DNA of 64,000 nt, from contig NZ_NPEA01000002.1 in NCBI RefSeq assembly GCF_002812205.1, positions 124,001 through 188,000 on the forward strand, given 5' to 3'. The first letter of the stretch is position 1. Every line of letters starts with the position of its first letter. Shown one piece after another: positions 41,573 through 51,358 of this stretch. The DNA comes from Leptospira neocaledonica. GTDB lineage: Bacteria > Spirochaetota > Leptospiria > Leptospirales > Leptospiraceae. Position numbers and translations under genes: made by a program. A model generated the notes under the pieces. The model searched no databases. It was not told the origin of the DNA and was given only the letters and a program-made list of their open reading frames with translations.

Positions 41573-42043
41573 ATGCAAAAAGAAAATTCAATCAGCCTAA
41601 GAATTGCCAGCCGTTCCGATCTAGAAGAGCTTTCGGAATTATTCGACCTTTACCGTAAGTTTTACGGATTTACTTCCGATCTTGTTGGAGCCAAAAAGTT
41701 TCTAGAAGATAGACTTTTACATAAGGATTCCGTATTGATCGTTGCGGAAGGAGGAGAAGGATTACTAGGTTTTGCACAACTGTATCCTATCTTCTCTTCA
41801 TTATCTTTAAAAAGAGATTATATACTCAACGATCTATATATTAGAGAAACGGAACGCAGAAAAGGAACCGCTAAAAAAATCCTGAAGGAAGTTGCAAATC
41901 ATATTGTAGAGCACGGAGGTAAAGGAATGGGATTGGAAACTCATCCGGATAATCGCCACGCGAGACATTTATATGAACGTTTCGGCTTTAAGTTAGAAGA
42001 GGAGTTTTTGCATTATTACTGGGCCGCTCCCAAGGAAAAATAA
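41573..42043 (+). CDS. GNAT-family N-acetyltransferase
   Basis: About 156 residues with the GNAT fold: SLRIASRSDLEELSELFD at the N-terminus, DLYIRETERRKGTAKKIL with the acetyl-CoA-binding R-x-x-G-x-A/K loop, then GMGLETHPDNRHARHLYERFGF. It transfers an acetyl group from acetyl-CoA to an unknown substrate. The ATG at 41573 is used; a TTG nine codons earlier has no better ribosome site. Confidence 0.85.
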   Translation: MQKENSISLRIASRSDLEELSELFDLYRKFYGFTSDLVGAKKFLEDRLLHKDSVLIVAEGGEGLLGFAQLYPIFSSLSLKRDYILNDLYIRETERRKGTAKKILKEVANHIVEHGGKGMGLETHPDNRHARHLYERFGFKLEEEFLHYYWAAPKEK

Positions 42044-42059
42044 TTCTACTTAGGAAATT

Positions 42060-42092
42060 AGGTTACCTGAAAATTTTAATCGCAGGTAACCT
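42060..42092. terminator. Shared hairpin between convergent GNAT and gatB genes
   Basis: A perfect 10-bp inverted repeat, AGGTTACCTG with CAGGTAACCT, and a 13-base loop, between the two stop codons. It can act on both strands, but T-runs are weak on each side. Confidence 0.6.
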
Positions 42093-42104
42093 ATGCTTAT
42101 AATC

Positions 42105-43562
42105 TCAACCTTTAGGAGGTAAAGGACCTAATTTATCCAGTAACATCTGGTTTACTAGATTCGGGTCTGCCTTTCCTTTGGAAACTTTCATTACATAACC
42201 TACGATTGCGCCTAGAGCCCTGTCCTTACCTGATTTGTATTTTTGGACAGCATCTTCGTTTGCTGCGATTGCCTCGTCTACGATCCTTTCGATCTCTTTA
42301 TCGTCTCGAACTACGATCAGATTTTTTTCGGTTACGATGGTTTCAGGATCTTTGTCTGTTCCGAGCATTTCTTCGAAGACAGTTTTGCCGATCTTACCTG
42401 AAATTTTTCCATCCGCGATTAGTTTTACTAAGCCGCCGATTCTTTCCGGGCTAACTTTAAATTCGGAGATAGTAATACTTTCTTTATTAACAATTCCTAA
42501 TACTTCGTCTTTGACCCAATTGGAGGTCTTTTTGGCGTCTCCGGAAACTTTGAGTGCACTTTCGTAATAATCAGCAATTTCTCTTTCCGCAGTTAGAACT
42601 TCTGCATCGTATTTAGGGAGTCCTAATTTTTCTACAAATCTGTCTCTTCTGGCATCAGGAAGTTCCGGAAGAGATTTGCGGATATTTTCTACCGTTTCTT
42701 TGCTCAGAATTACCGGAGGAAGGTCCGGATCCGGGAAATATCTATAATCATGGCTCATCTCTTTGGTTCTCATTGTGAGAGTTACATTAGAAGCGGAGTC
42801 CCAAAGTTTGGTTTGTTGTGGGAAAGTTTTTCCCTGAGTATACATATCTCTTTGCCATTCTACTTCGTAATCGATGGCAGCTTTAACCGCTTTGAATGAG
42901 TTTAAATTTTTAATCTCTACTCTTGTTCCGAATTTGTCCGAACCTTTCGGACGAATGGAAACGTTCGCGTCGCAACGAAGGGAACCTTCTTCCATATTAC
43001 AATCAGAAACTCTAATATATCTAAGTACCGACTTGAGAGCTAAAAGATAATAGTATGCTTCGTCGGAAGAACGCATGTCCGGTTCGGAAACGATTTCGAT
43101 CAAAGGAGTTCCTGCGCGGTTTAAGTCCACATAAGACTGAGGAATTTTAGGATCCGCGGAGTGTATTAATTTTCCGGCATCTTCTTCTATATGGATGCGT
43201 GTGAGGGTTACTGATCTAGGCTTGTCTTCTCCCTTAACGGTAAAAGAGATTTTGCCACCTTCGCAGATGGGTCTGTCGAATTGGGAAATTTGATAACCTT
43301 TGGGAAGATCCGGATAAAAATAATTTTTTCGATCAAACTTAGTGTGAAGAGTAATATTAGAGCCGAATGCCAAGCCCGCCATGATTGCTTTGGTCAAAGC
43401 TTCTTCGTTTAAGACAGGAAGAGAGCCGGGAAGTCCCAAACAAACTGAGGAAACCTGAGAATTAGGAGCTGCTCCGAACTTAGAAGGGCTATCGGAGAAA
43501 ACTTTGGAATCCGTGTTTAATTGAGCGTGTACTTCCAAACCGATGATTACTTCGTATTCCAT
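42105..43562 (-). CDS. gatB: Asp/Glu-tRNA(Asn/Gln) amidotransferase subunit B
   Basis: This 485-residue protein begins with [15 protein letters not shown] and contains [49 protein letters not shown] and [15 protein letters not shown], all typical of GatB, with a C-terminal YqeY-like helical domain ([17 protein letters not shown]). With GatA and GatC it converts mischarged Glu-tRNA(Gln) or Asp-tRNA(Asn) to the correct amide. gatA and gatC are not in the window. Confidence 0.97.
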   Translation of the reverse strand: MEYEVIIGLEVHAQLNTDSKVFSDSPSKFGAAPNSQVSSVCLGLPGSLPVLNEEALTKAIMAGLAFGSNITLHTKFDRKNYFYPDLPKGYQISQFDRPICEGGKISFTVKGEDKPRSVTLTRIHIEEDAGKLIHSADPKIPQSYVDLNRAGTPLIEIVSEPDMRSSDEAYYYLLALKSVLRYIRVSDCNMEEGSLRCDANVSIRPKGSDKFGTRVEIKNLNSFKAVKAAIDYEVEWQRDMYTQGKTFPQQTKLWDSASNVTLTMRTKEMSHDYRYFPDPDLPPVILSKETVENIRKSLPELPDARRDRFVEKLGLPKYDAEVLTAEREIADYYESALKVSGDAKKTSNWVKDEVLGIVNKESITISEFKVSPERIGGLVKLIADGKISGKIGKTVFEEMLGTDKDPETIVTEKNLIVVRDDKEIERIVDEAIAANEDAVQKYKSGKDRALGAIVGYVMKVSKGKADPNLVNQMLLDKLGPLPPKG

Positions 43563-43678
43563 TAGGGCTCCCTTGCCTCAGTCTTCAAAAGACTCGGAAA
43601 TTTATCCTTATCCTTGAAATTTTAGAGGCCTATGGAGTTATTCTTCCAAGAGGACCAGTACCGGCAACGGATTTTTGA

Positions 43679-44437
43679 ATGAAACAAACTCTTTGTATAG
43701 CCAATCAAAAAGGAGGAGTGGGAAAAACTACCACATCTGTCCATCTTGCTGTAGGTCTTGCCAGAAAGGGAGAAAGGGTTTTACTCATAGACCTGGATGC
43801 CCAGAACAATGCGAGTTCCGTGTTCCCGGAATCTTCTACCAAAAATGGTAAGGACTCTTTTTTACTTTTTAGCGAGAAGGTCCCAATTCGCGAACTGATC
43901 ACTCAGACCAGGATTCCCGGTTTGAATTTACTACCTGCCTCTTCTAAACTTTCGCAAATTGATGTTCTTCTTTCCGGAAAAATGGACGGTTTTTTTGTTT
44001 TGAAAGAAGCCTTGGAAACAGTTCAAGGTGATTTTGATTGGGTGGTGATCGATTGCCCTCCTAGTCTTTCTTTAATCACTATGAATGCGTTTGTAGCCGC
44101 GACAGGAGTTATTGTTCCATTACAGATCTCTAAGTTTTCTTTGGATGGGATAGAAGCGATCTTAGAAGCCAAAAATCATACTGTAAAAAGGTTTAATCCT
44201 AATCTGAAAATTTTAGGAGCATTATTGACCTTATTCCAACAAAGGACCACGATGTCTCAAACGGTCGTTCCGATGATTGAAGAACATCTTCGTCTATTCG
44301 AATCTAAAATTCCTCCCTCTGTAGCAGTGGAAGAGGCACATTTATTGAACCAGTCTTTATACGAATACCAGCCCAAAAACAAAACGACCAAGGCCTACCA
44401 ACAATTCACAGACGAGGTCTACTCTTTTGGCGGGTAA
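43679..44437 (+). CDS. ParA/Soj-family ATPase without an adjacent ParB
   Basis: This 252-residue protein has a deviant Walker A loop [23 protein letters not shown] (in two parts), [12 protein letters not shown] and [11 protein letters not shown], and ends with a helical tail. This is the ParA/Soj type that moves DNA or protein cargo on nucleoid or membrane. No parB lies downstream; the next gene (11-base overlap, TTG start) encodes a protein with a long flexible N-terminus and one helix, so it may be the partner. It could serve cargo positioning rather than plasmid partition. Confidence 0.87.
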   Translation: MKQTLCIANQKGGVGKTTTSVHLAVGLARKGERVLLIDLDAQNNASSVFPESSTKNGKDSFLLFSEKVPIRELITQTRIPGLNLLPASSKLSQIDVLLSGKMDGFFVLKEALETVQGDFDWVVIDCPPSLSLITMNAFVAATGVIVPLQISKFSLDGIEAILEAKNHTVKRFNPNLKILGALLTLFQQRTTMSQTVVPMIEEHLRLFESKIPPSVAVEEAHLLNQSLYEYQPKNKTTKAYQQFTDEVYSFGG

Positions 44438-45143
44438 GAAGGACTTATTAAAAAAGGCAGCTGGAGCTGCTGTCCAAAAAACATTAGGGGGAGAAGTTTC
44501 CCCGGATGCAAAACCGGATCCTAAAATCTCGGAGAAGCCCGCGGTTTCCGAATCGGTTTCTCCTATTTCTTCTGAACCGTCTCGTTCTGTTCCGGAACAA
44601 AGGGAGACTTATTCTAGTCCTTCAGAAGCGCCCGAAAGCCGGGAAAAACAATTGCCCAAAAAAGAGCCCATTTTCAAGCTAAACAACGGTATGAGGATAG
44701 AAGAATACACACAAACGGGACTCCGTGATTCTAACGGAAATAAAAAATGGATCCGCATTCTCGGTGTCTTCTTTGTATTGATCTTTGTTTGGTGGCTCTG
44801 GCCTTCTAAACATGAGATCTATATGGATGTAGATAAAATGACTCCGGACAAGGTCTCCGGAATGGGTTCCGAAAAAGAGTATCATTTCACTCACGGACAG
44901 GACTTTTTCATTTATTATAAAAGAGGCGGTTGGTTCTCTCCTGATAAGATCAAACTTACGATCTATAAGGTGGATGAATCTAAGGAAGAGATCAGCGTTC
45001 AGGAAAAAGAATTTAAACGCAGATTCGATAAATTCCAAACTTACTATGATGATTCTTTCTTCGATGACGAAGGCGCATACGAAGCAGAGATCAAAGACGA
45101 GAATGGAGAAATTCTCGTGACCAAAAAATTCACCATCGACTAG
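44427..45143 (+). CDS. Single-span membrane protein downstream of ParA-like ATPase
   Basis: This 238-residue protein has an N-terminal section rich in K, P, S and E (1-100), one helix (about 108-126, [15 protein letters not shown]) and a C-terminal extracytoplasmic domain of about 110 residues with strands ([20 protein letters not shown]). The TTG start overlaps the ParA-like gene by 11 bases. I do not recognise the family. A cytoplasmic disordered tail next to a ParA-like ATPase could work as the ATPase's stimulating partner, an inference from position. Confidence 0.62.
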   Translation: MAGKKDLLKKAAGAAVQKTLGGEVSPDAKPDPKISEKPAVSESVSPISSEPSRSVPEQRETYSSPSEAPESREKQLPKKEPIFKLNNGMRIEEYTQTGLRDSNGNKKWIRILGVFFVLIFVWWLWPSKHEIYMDVDKMTPDKVSGMGSEKEYHFTHGQDFFIYYKRGGWFSPDKIKLTIYKVDESKEEISVQEKEFKRRFDKFQTYYDDSFFDDEGAYEAEIKDENGEILVTKKFTID

Positions 45144-45830
45144 ATGAAATTTTCAAAATTTATAATATTCTTCATTTGCTCCTTTGCATTTTTTTGTGAA
45201 TCTGCTGAGAAACCTAATGGTCTTCCTCCGGGTGCAAAATACGACAAGAACATGAACGCATATATTTTGAACGAGCCGGGTCTCTCCAGAATATATTATG
45301 ATAATGGAAAGTTGTATTTTGAATGTCCTTTAGATGAGAATAAACTCTATCATGGATTATGCAAATCCTATCTTAGATCCGAAGAAGGGGTTTCTTCCCA
45401 AGGAAAATACGAACACGGCTCCAAAATCGGGGACTGGATCTGGTATTTTGCAGACGGCAAACCCTATATCAAACAACGATTCGGAAGCGAGATCAAAGTC
45501 GAATTCGCCAAAATTAATGGCGATGAAGGAAACGAAGAAGGTCCGTACGAGAGATACTATCCGGAAGGAACTCTGGAAGTAAAAGGCAGTTATAAGAACG
45601 GGCAAAAATCCGATTTTTGGCAGAAATACTTCAAAGACGGAGAATTGGAATATTCGGGTTATTATTCTAAAGGGAGAAAGATCCGCACCTGGTTCTATTA
45701 TTTCCCAAACAGACAAACCGAGTCTGTCGAAGTTTTTGATGAAAAAGGTAATTTTTTATCTAGAACTATTTTTTCCCCCGGCGGAAAAGTTCTCTGCGAA
45801 GTTCAGAAAAAAGAATCTCGCTGCGGATAA
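45144..45830 (+). CDS. MORN-repeat (YwqK-like) predicted lipoprotein
   Basis: This 228-residue protein has a signal with a relaxed spirochaete-type lipobox (FAFFC, C18) and about four to five MORN-variant repeats such as GKYEHGSKIGDWIWYFADGK, EGPYERYYPEGTLEVKGSYKNG (in two parts) and YSGYYSKGRKIRTWFYYFPN. This matches the YwqK-type repeat family often labelled antitoxins, a label not meaningful for an exported protein. It follows the ParA-partner gene directly. Its role is unknown; perhaps it is a surface or periplasmic binding protein. Confidence 0.75.
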   Translation: MKFSKFIIFFICSFAFFCESAEKPNGLPPGAKYDKNMNAYILNEPGLSRIYYDNGKLYFECPLDENKLYHGLCKSYLRSEEGVSSQGKYEHGSKIGDWIWYFADGKPYIKQRFGSEIKVEFAKINGDEGNEEGPYERYYPEGTLEVKGSYKNGQKSDFWQKYFKDGELEYSGYYSKGRKIRTWFYYFPNRQTESVEVFDEKGNFLSRTIFSPGGKVLCEVQKKESRCG

Positions 45831-45836
45831 TATTTA

Positions 45837-46118
45837 GTGGATCCTAGAAATCTCAAACTTGAGAAGTTTGCAGCCTGGGGATTCTTTGTCATTACGGTTT
45901 ACTTAAGTTTTTATCTCACTCTGAATCATTATGCGGGAGAAGGTTTTATACTTTCCTTGGCGATAACCCATTTGGGCATATTTATTGCGTTCAGAAGAGT
46001 GTTAGACAGATTAAGTTATTCTGTTTTATCTTTTTCTCATATTGTTCTTTGTTATTGGCTGGGAAAGAACGCTTTAGAGATTTTGTCTACTATCGATGGA
46101 TGGAAACAGGGATTCTAA
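45837..46118 (+). CDS. Small membrane protein, function unknown
   Basis: This 93-residue protein has three probable helices (about 11-31, 35-52, 59-78). It starts with GTG 6 bases after the lipoprotein stop, so it ends the ParA-like operon. Its last 45 bases overlap the 3' end of the convergent gene on the other strand. I do not recognise the family. Confidence 0.6.
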   Translation: MDPRNLKLEKFAAWGFFVITVYLSFYLTLNHYAGEGFILSLAITHLGIFIAFRRVLDRLSYSVLSFSHIVLCYWLGKNALEILSTIDGWKQGF

Positions 46119-47120
46119 GGCCCCGAAATTAATCGTCAGCAGAATGAATAAGAAAAAAATAAACACAATCACCAAAATCAGGACTAAAAGTATCATCAAA
46201 GCGATCCTGATAAATCTTACCTGCAGATAACTGATGCCCAAAGCCAAATTTTGGTAAGTACTCAAATCAGTACTTCTTCCGAATTTAAGATAATTCCGGA
46301 TATAAAATGCGGAAATCGCTATTACCGCGCCTGCGATCAGAATCCCGAAAGGTTCCGAATAATTTTTTTGGAGAACGAATAGTGGAATATAAACTATATT
46401 TCCGATCAAAGTTCCTAATGCCACAATTCCTAAAAAGTGAAGAAGTGCGGTGCCAAAAGAATAGTTCCAGCTATTTTCGGACCTAAATTCAGATTCGTCT
46501 TCTCTTAGATTTTTAAGAGAATGAAAACGGTCCGCTTCATCGTTTGAAAAAAGTTTTCCGATTGTGAATATCAGATAAACCATACCTATGATCCAGGCGA
46601 ATGCCAAAAATAGGGCAGGTATCACCCAAAAAAGATCTTCCGTTCTTCCAGAACTTGCCGCGGCCAAAGCGATATTCGGCATACTGAAAAGTCCGTGAAT
46701 AAAACCGAAAAAGTACAGGATTCTATTTAAGAATGTGTAGAAAAATGCTCTGAAATAAAGGGAAAGAAAAGAAGTCAGAGAAAGCATCGCCAAGAATACA
46801 TAAAAGAAGATCTGCATTTTTTGTCCGAGTAGGACTCTTCCTAATCTGTTTTTGATCTCTTCCGGTTGTGAATCATTCGGAAGACTCGGATCTTCTATCT
46901 CTTTTATGATCTTTTCAGTTAGAAGCATTTGAGAGATCGCTCCACCTTGGAAATAAAATCCTGAGATAGGTTCTCTTGCGCTCCCGTCCAACAAGGCTTC
47001 CATTGTAGCTGTGTCATTTGTATTTAGAAATGTAGGTTGTAGGAAAAGTTGAAACCCGCTAACCAATAGAAGTACGAAGGGGATAATATAAGTGATGATC
47101 AATTTGATGCGAGATTTCAT
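46074..47120 (-). CDS. Polytopic membrane protein, possibly Yip1-like
   Basis: About 348 residues with an N-terminal helix (LIITYIIPFVLLLVSGF), a periplasmic loop of about 90 residues and five to six further helices. The multi-span C-terminal part has the look of Yip1-domain proteins, but I cannot confirm it. The ATG at 47120 (MKSRIKLIITYI) is preferred over one 17 codons upstream, since the extra residues (ERIQLSKIIALSTDYD) look unlike a membrane start. Its 3' end overlaps the plus-strand gene ending at 46118 by 45 bases. Confidence 0.62.
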   Translation of the reverse strand: MKSRIKLIITYIIPFVLLLVSGFQLFLQPTFLNTNDTATMEALLDGSAREPISGFYFQGGAISQMLLTEKIIKEIEDPSLPNDSQPEEIKNRLGRVLLGQKMQIFFYVFLAMLSLTSFLSLYFRAFFYTFLNRILYFFGFIHGLFSMPNIALAAASSGRTEDLFWVIPALFLAFAWIIGMVYLIFTIGKLFSNDEADRFHSLKNLREDESEFRSENSWNYSFGTALLHFLGIVALGTLIGNIVYIPLFVLQKNYSEPFGILIAGAVIAISAFYIRNYLKFGRSTDLSTYQNLALGISYLQVRFIRIALMILLVLILVIVFIFFLFILLTINFGALESLFPSIDSRQNL

Positions 47121-47199
47121 ATCGTAATCCGTCGATAGGGCTATGATTTTACTAAGCTGGATTCTCTCCATCCAAAAAGTTATGAGAGAAAGACTTCAC

Positions 47200-48210
47200 T
47201 TAAAGTAAGAATACAAAAATCGCAATCATTCCAATCCCCACAACTCCCAATGCGATCAATACAGTCAGAAGAAGACTGGATTCTCCCGCTTCTAAGGAAG
47301 CGTTGGAAGCTGCGGAGGAAGTTTGGCCGGATTTGGAGGAGACCGGTTTTTCCCCAGTGTAAAGCCTTACCTTGATGGAATTTTCTTCTTCGTAAATTTT
47401 ACCGAAGACATCGTTTCCAATTTTGATTATGGTTTCATTCTCCACACCCTTGTTCTCTGTTGCGACAACAGTAGCTGGAATTGGTTTAATACTTCCGTCT
47501 TCGGTTTTGAGTTTCATAGAATCTATGATTCCCAAAGTAGTAGGATCGTTTCCTGTGAGTTGAACAACAATTTGGTCACCTGGCTTGAGCTGGTTGACTG
47601 GAATTCCGGAAACAGGGGAAAGGATAAATTTAAACTGAACTCTTGCCGCAGTCGGAGGAATGGAAGCATCTATTCCAGTCGGGACTCCGATCGGGATTGT
47701 AGGAAGTTCTTCGGGAGCAGATTCTTCATGAGCTTCTTCGGAATCTAAAGTCTCAAACGAAGATTTTCCGGAACCTGCCTCATCTATCTTGTCTCGATCG
47801 ATTAGAGAATACCAAAGACTGATATCCGGTTTGGAATTTCCCATTGCTTGGTTTTGGATCTGGTTGATCAGGTATCTAATCTTTTCGTCTTCACGCTTAT
47901 TGATATAATGAATGAGCTGCTCCATGAAATCGTCGGAGCGACCACTATTCTGGAATAATTCCTGAAGTTTATTGGTAAGGTTTTTAAGTTGTTTGCCTTC
48001 GTATTTGATCTTTTGACAGATATTGGTGATGTCTTTGTAGGTGGTTCCGGATAACGGAATATTGATCAACTCGCTGTTTCCAACGGCGACCACCTCGAAT
48101 CTATCGATCCGACTGGAAACCGGATCTACGATTCCCCCAAATAAGATGTAAAGAGAGGAAGCACCGTCCCTAGACTGAAATAATAAGGAATATACTTGTT
48201 CGGATGGCAT
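47200..48210 (-). CDS. Tail-anchored protein of unknown function
   Basis: This 336-residue protein has a soluble N-terminal region (1-110), a section rich in E and S, a beta-rich region (about 190-295), a Ser-rich linker and a single C-terminal helix (about 317-335, LLTVLIALGVVGIGMIAIFV), suggesting it is held in the membrane by its tail. I do not recognise the family. It lies upstream of the polytopic protein, with a gap of about 80 bases to that gene's chosen start, so they may form an operon. Confidence 0.6.
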   Translation of the reverse strand: MPSEQVYSLLFQSRDGASSLYILFGGIVDPVSSRIDRFEVVAVGNSELINIPLSGTTYKDITNICQKIKYEGKQLKNLTNKLQELFQNSGRSDDFMEQLIHYINKREDEKIRYLINQIQNQAMGNSKPDISLWYSLIDRDKIDEAGSGKSSFETLDSEEAHEESAPEELPTIPIGVPTGIDASIPPTAARVQFKFILSPVSGIPVNQLKPGDQIVVQLTGNDPTTLGIIDSMKLKTEDGSIKPIPATVVATENKGVENETIIKIGNDVFGKIYEEENSIKVRLYTGEKPVSSKSGQTSSAASNASLEAGESSLLLTVLIALGVVGIGMIAIFVFLL

Positions 48211-48267
48211 AAAATTTCGAATGAAAGACCGATCCTACTATGAGGCCAAATCGGTATCGACTTTTTT

Positions 48268-48295
48268 TTGACATCCTGCATCGGAATCTTATAAT
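48268..48295 (+). promoter_or_regulatory. Consensus sigma-70 promoter of the lol-clpC operon
   Basis: TTGACA (48268-48273) and TATAAT (48290-48295), both perfect consensus boxes, with a 16-base spacer. It would start transcription at about 48302, just upstream of the permease gene. Confidence 0.8.
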
Positions 48296-48345
48296 TGTCA
48301 AACTAAGGAAATTTGCGGATATGTTTAATTTCACCCGCCCAACTG

Positions 48346-49719
48346 ATGAATTTCTTCTTTCATAGATCCCCCCTAATCCTACTTCTAACTTCCCGCTATA
48401 TTCGAGGATCCAGAGTCACAGGATTGCTTTCGATCAAGTCCAGGATTTCGTTTATCGTGATGGCTGTCGGAGTCGCCCTGCTCATCGTAGTACTTTCTAT
48501 CTTCAACGGATTCCAGAGGCAACTTAAGGAATCCCTGTGGCAAGGCGGAGAACATATTACAATTGAAAGCAGTTCCAATGGCGGAGAGATCCGAGATTAT
48601 CAAAAAATCATCAAATACATACAAAAGGATCCGGAGCTCAAAGACAGGATTATTTCTGTAGAGGGTGGGATCCAAAGTCATGGGCTTATCCAAAGATATA
48701 ACGTATTTTATCCTGTTCTTATCAAGGCAGTCGCGGTTCCAAACGTAGACGCGTTAATAGAAAATAAACTTCATAACTTCCCAAGAGTGGTTCATTACGA
48801 TAGAGAAGAGCTTGGTCATTTAAACCGAGAGAACTATATCATACTGGGAAAAGAGATGGAGGATCTTTATAATTTCAGTTTGGGGAAACAACTTACTTTA
48901 GCGGTTCCTGGGGGAAGGTTTTCTCTTGGAAAAGGAGTAGAAGTAAGCGTTCAAAATTTCAGAGTCTCCGGGTTTTTTAAAACAGGGAATTATAAGTTCG
49001 ATTCCAGTTTTGTTTACATGGCATTGCCGGTGGCTCAGAAGTTTTTCAAAATGAAAGATTCTGTAAATCAGATCACGATTAAAGCAAAATCTTTGGATGA
49101 CCTTGCGATCAGTAAACGTAAATTGTACAAACTTTTTAATAGCTTAGAATTCGAACAAGAAGTGGATGTCGCTTCTTCGCTATCCGTGAGAACGATTGCC
49201 GAAGAACAGGAAAATCTATTAGCCGCCCTGCAATTGGAAAAGACGATCATCTCTATTATCGTTTTCTTATTTATTATCTTAGCAGCTCTTGGAATGGTCG
49301 CATCCGTATATTCTTTGGTGCGCGCAAAACGAAAGTCTATAGGTGTTCTTAAAGCCTTAGGACTTCCTGCTTCCGATATTCTACTCATTTTTACGTTGAA
49401 TGCAATGCTTGTTGGAATTTTGGCTTCTTTGACTGGGGGAGTTACTGGAATATTTTTAGCAAACTCCCTCGATAGCATAATTGGTTATATAGAAGAAATC
49501 ATTAATATGGTGGGACTTTCTTTCACAGGTTCCGATTGGACACCTGTGGAGTTAGTTCCTAAACGGATCTATTATTTCGATAAACTGCCTGTGGATATTA
49601 ATATACCTTTTATTTTTATGGTTACCACTGCTGCTACGATACTTTCCGGGATTGCCGGATACTTCCCCGCAAGATGGGCTGCGAGTTTGAATCCTGTCGA
49701 CACCATAAGGAACGACTAA
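48346..49719 (+). CDS. lolE: LolC/LolE-type lipoprotein-releasing ABC permease
   Basis: About 457 residues with one helix near the N-terminus (about 37-60), a large periplasmic domain, and three C-terminal helices, the MacB/FtsX-type layout of LolC/LolE. Signatures: [41 protein letters not shown] and [18 protein letters not shown]. With LolD it extracts lipoproteins from the inner membrane. Only one permease gene is present, as in the LolF variant. The ATG at 48346 is chosen; a TTG 33 bases upstream is an alternative. The next gene starts 1 base after its stop. Confidence 0.88.
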   Translation: MNFFFHRSPLILLLTSRYIRGSRVTGLLSIKSRISFIVMAVGVALLIVVLSIFNGFQRQLKESLWQGGEHITIESSSNGGEIRDYQKIIKYIQKDPELKDRIISVEGGIQSHGLIQRYNVFYPVLIKAVAVPNVDALIENKLHNFPRVVHYDREELGHLNRENYIILGKEMEDLYNFSLGKQLTLAVPGGRFSLGKGVEVSVQNFRVSGFFKTGNYKFDSSFVYMALPVAQKFFKMKDSVNQITIKAKSLDDLAISKRKLYKLFNSLEFEQEVDVASSLSVRTIAEEQENLLAALQLEKTIISIIVFLFIILAALGMVASVYSLVRAKRKSIGVLKALGLPASDILLIFTLNAMLVGILASLTGGVTGIFLANSLDSIIGYIEEIINMVGLSFTGSDWTPVELVPKRIYYFDKLPVDINIPFIFMVTTAATILSGIAGYFPARWAASLNPVDTIRND

Positions 49720-49720
49720 C

Positions 49721-50413
49721 GTGAGCATTATTAAAATCCGAAATCTGGTTAAAAAGTATCATATCCTGGAAAAAGAATTTTCCGTTTTGGATGGATTGGA
49801 TATGGACGTGGAAGAAGCTGAAATTTTTTCCATCGAAGGAAAATCCGGGATCGGAAAATCCACTCTTCTAAACATATTAGGAACGATGGATAGTTTCGAT
49901 TCAGGAGAAGTCGAAGTCTGTGGTATTAATCTAAGTAATTTGGATGAAAAAGGAAAGGAAAGTTTCCGTGCTGAAAAGATTGCATTTATCTTCCAACATC
50001 ATCTTCTCCTTCCCGACTTCTCTGCTTTGGAAAATGTAAGCATTCCACTTTTGATTAAAGGTTATTCTACCTCTAAAGCTGAGAAAGAAGCAATCTCCAT
50101 GTTGGAAAAAGTAGGATTGAAAGAAAGAATCCACAGTCATCCTTCTCAGTTGTCTGGAGGAGAAAGTGCAAGAGTAGGCGTGGCAAGAGCACTTGTTGCA
50201 GGAAAAAAACTAATCTTAGCAGATGAGCCTACGGGAAACTTGGATAGAGAGAATTCTAGAAATCTAATGGGTCTAATCCAAGAATTACAAAAGGACCTTA
50301 GATTCAGTCTAATACTTGTGACTCACGATATGGAACTGGCAGCGCTTGCCCATAAAAGAAACCAGATCTTCCAAGGAAAACTTCAAGCCGCTTCGGTCCC
50401 GCAGACGGTATAA
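49721..50413 (+). CDS. lolD: LolD-type ABC ATPase
   Basis: This 230-residue protein has Walker [13 protein letters not shown]-loop [10 protein letters not shown], signature [15 protein letters not shown], Walker [10 protein letters not shown] and H-loop LVTHD. It matches the LolD/MacB ATPase group and powers the permease encoded immediately upstream. It starts with GTG (49721). It is followed at 6 bases by the McsA-McsB-like gene. Confidence 0.92.
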   Translation: MSIIKIRNLVKKYHILEKEFSVLDGLDMDVEEAEIFSIEGKSGIGKSTLLNILGTMDSFDSGEVEVCGINLSNLDEKGKESFRAEKIAFIFQHHLLLPDFSALENVSIPLLIKGYSTSKAEKEAISMLEKVGLKERIHSHPSQLSGGESARVGVARALVAGKKLILADEPTGNLDRENSRNLMGLIQELQKDLRFSLILVTHDMELAALAHKRNQIFQGKLQAASVPQTV

Positions 50414-50419
50414 ATAGTT

Positions 50420-51244
50420 ATGGATGGCTGTATTTATTGCGGCTTATCCCTTCTCGACTGGAAAAATCGGGGAAAGATTGGATGTGCTCATTGTATCCAA
50501 TTTTTGGGAGAAGAATATACCAAGTTTATTCCGATCCAGGCACCTTCCGATTGGGAACCGCCTTCTCATTTTCCTGCAATTGAGACTTGGGAAAAATTCA
50601 GAAAAAAAAAATGGGAAGAAGGTTTGTCTTATATAGATTCTCAGGGCTTACCGTTTACATATAGGTTCCGTATTGCTAGAAATCCAAAACATTCTACCTA
50701 TACCAAACGTACCGAAAAAACGGACCAGTTCTTATATTCGTTTCTAGAAGAGAATGATTCCCTGCCAGAGGATCTAAATTCCGGGAAAAAACTACCGATC
50801 CTAGAATTAAAACAAAGAATTCCCTGGAATTCGGGGACATTAGTAATGGGAGACGAGGATCATATTCGCTGGGAATGTGTGACCGATTCCCTACTTGAAT
50901 TAAACTCTGTCTTAAAATCCGATTTTTTAACGAAATTCGAGGCGGAAGATAAGTTTGATTTTCAAAAAGGGATCGGATTTATCAATTCCTGTCCTACCAA
51001 TTCCGGTTTTGGAGACAAACTTTCTGTTTCCATTCCGGCAAGACTTGCGGACTCGGGAGAGTTAAGGGATTTCAGACTGCCTACGGACTGGGGCTTCTAT
51101 CGGGAAGAATTGAAGGGCAGATTGGTTTTTTTCCGAAAAAATTTCGGCCCAAATAGAAAAAATTCCTTTTTCAATTTGGTTTCGTATTTAGCCTTACTGG
51201 TAATAAGCGGAAAAGAAGGGACAAAAGCCTCATTTGCCCCGTAA
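50420..51244 (+). CDS. Single-chain McsA-McsB-like protein (zinc finger plus guanido kinase-like domain)
   Basis: This 274-residue protein opens with a zinc finger C4-x2-C7 and C22-x2-C25 that closely resembles the second finger of McsA (C-x-x-C-G-L then G-C-A-H-C). Residues 75-265 look like the catalytic domain of the protein-arginine kinase McsB: YRFRIARN (R82, R84, R87), GDEDHIRW (145-151, E146, D147) and CPTNSGFG (C191). The family E at the first of these acidic positions is D145 here. Total length is short: McsB alone is about 350 residues. It sits between lolD and clpC; in Firmicutes mcsA and mcsB lie beside clpC. It probably acts on ClpC or its substrates. No ctsR is seen. Confidence 0.75.
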   Translation: MDGCIYCGLSLLDWKNRGKIGCAHCIQFLGEEYTKFIPIQAPSDWEPPSHFPAIETWEKFRKKKWEEGLSYIDSQGLPFTYRFRIARNPKHSTYTKRTEKTDQFLYSFLEENDSLPEDLNSGKKLPILELKQRIPWNSGTLVMGDEDHIRWECVTDSLLELNSVLKSDFLTKFEAEDKFDFQKGIGFINSCPTNSGFGDKLSVSIPARLADSGELRDFRLPTDWGFYREELKGRLVFFRKNFGPNRKNSFFNLVSYLALLVISGKEGTKASFAP

Positions 51245-51358
51245 TCCTTTTTGGTTAACTAGTCCGATATATTCTTTAAGGGAGATTCCGGCTCCCAGTT
51301 GGAAATTGGATGCGAATACAGTCTAACCTACAGAACCCATCAGGAAGGGCGTGCAATT

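Noticed and set aside
43679..44437. Chromosome partition locus or origin of replication
   Set aside because: No parB, no parS-like repeats, no dnaA boxes or dnaN nearby; dnaE alone does not mark an origin.
45144..45830. Reading the MORN-repeat protein as a true antitoxin
   Set aside because: It has an export signal and a lipobox, and no toxin gene adjoins it; the YwqK 'antitoxin' label is a family name only.
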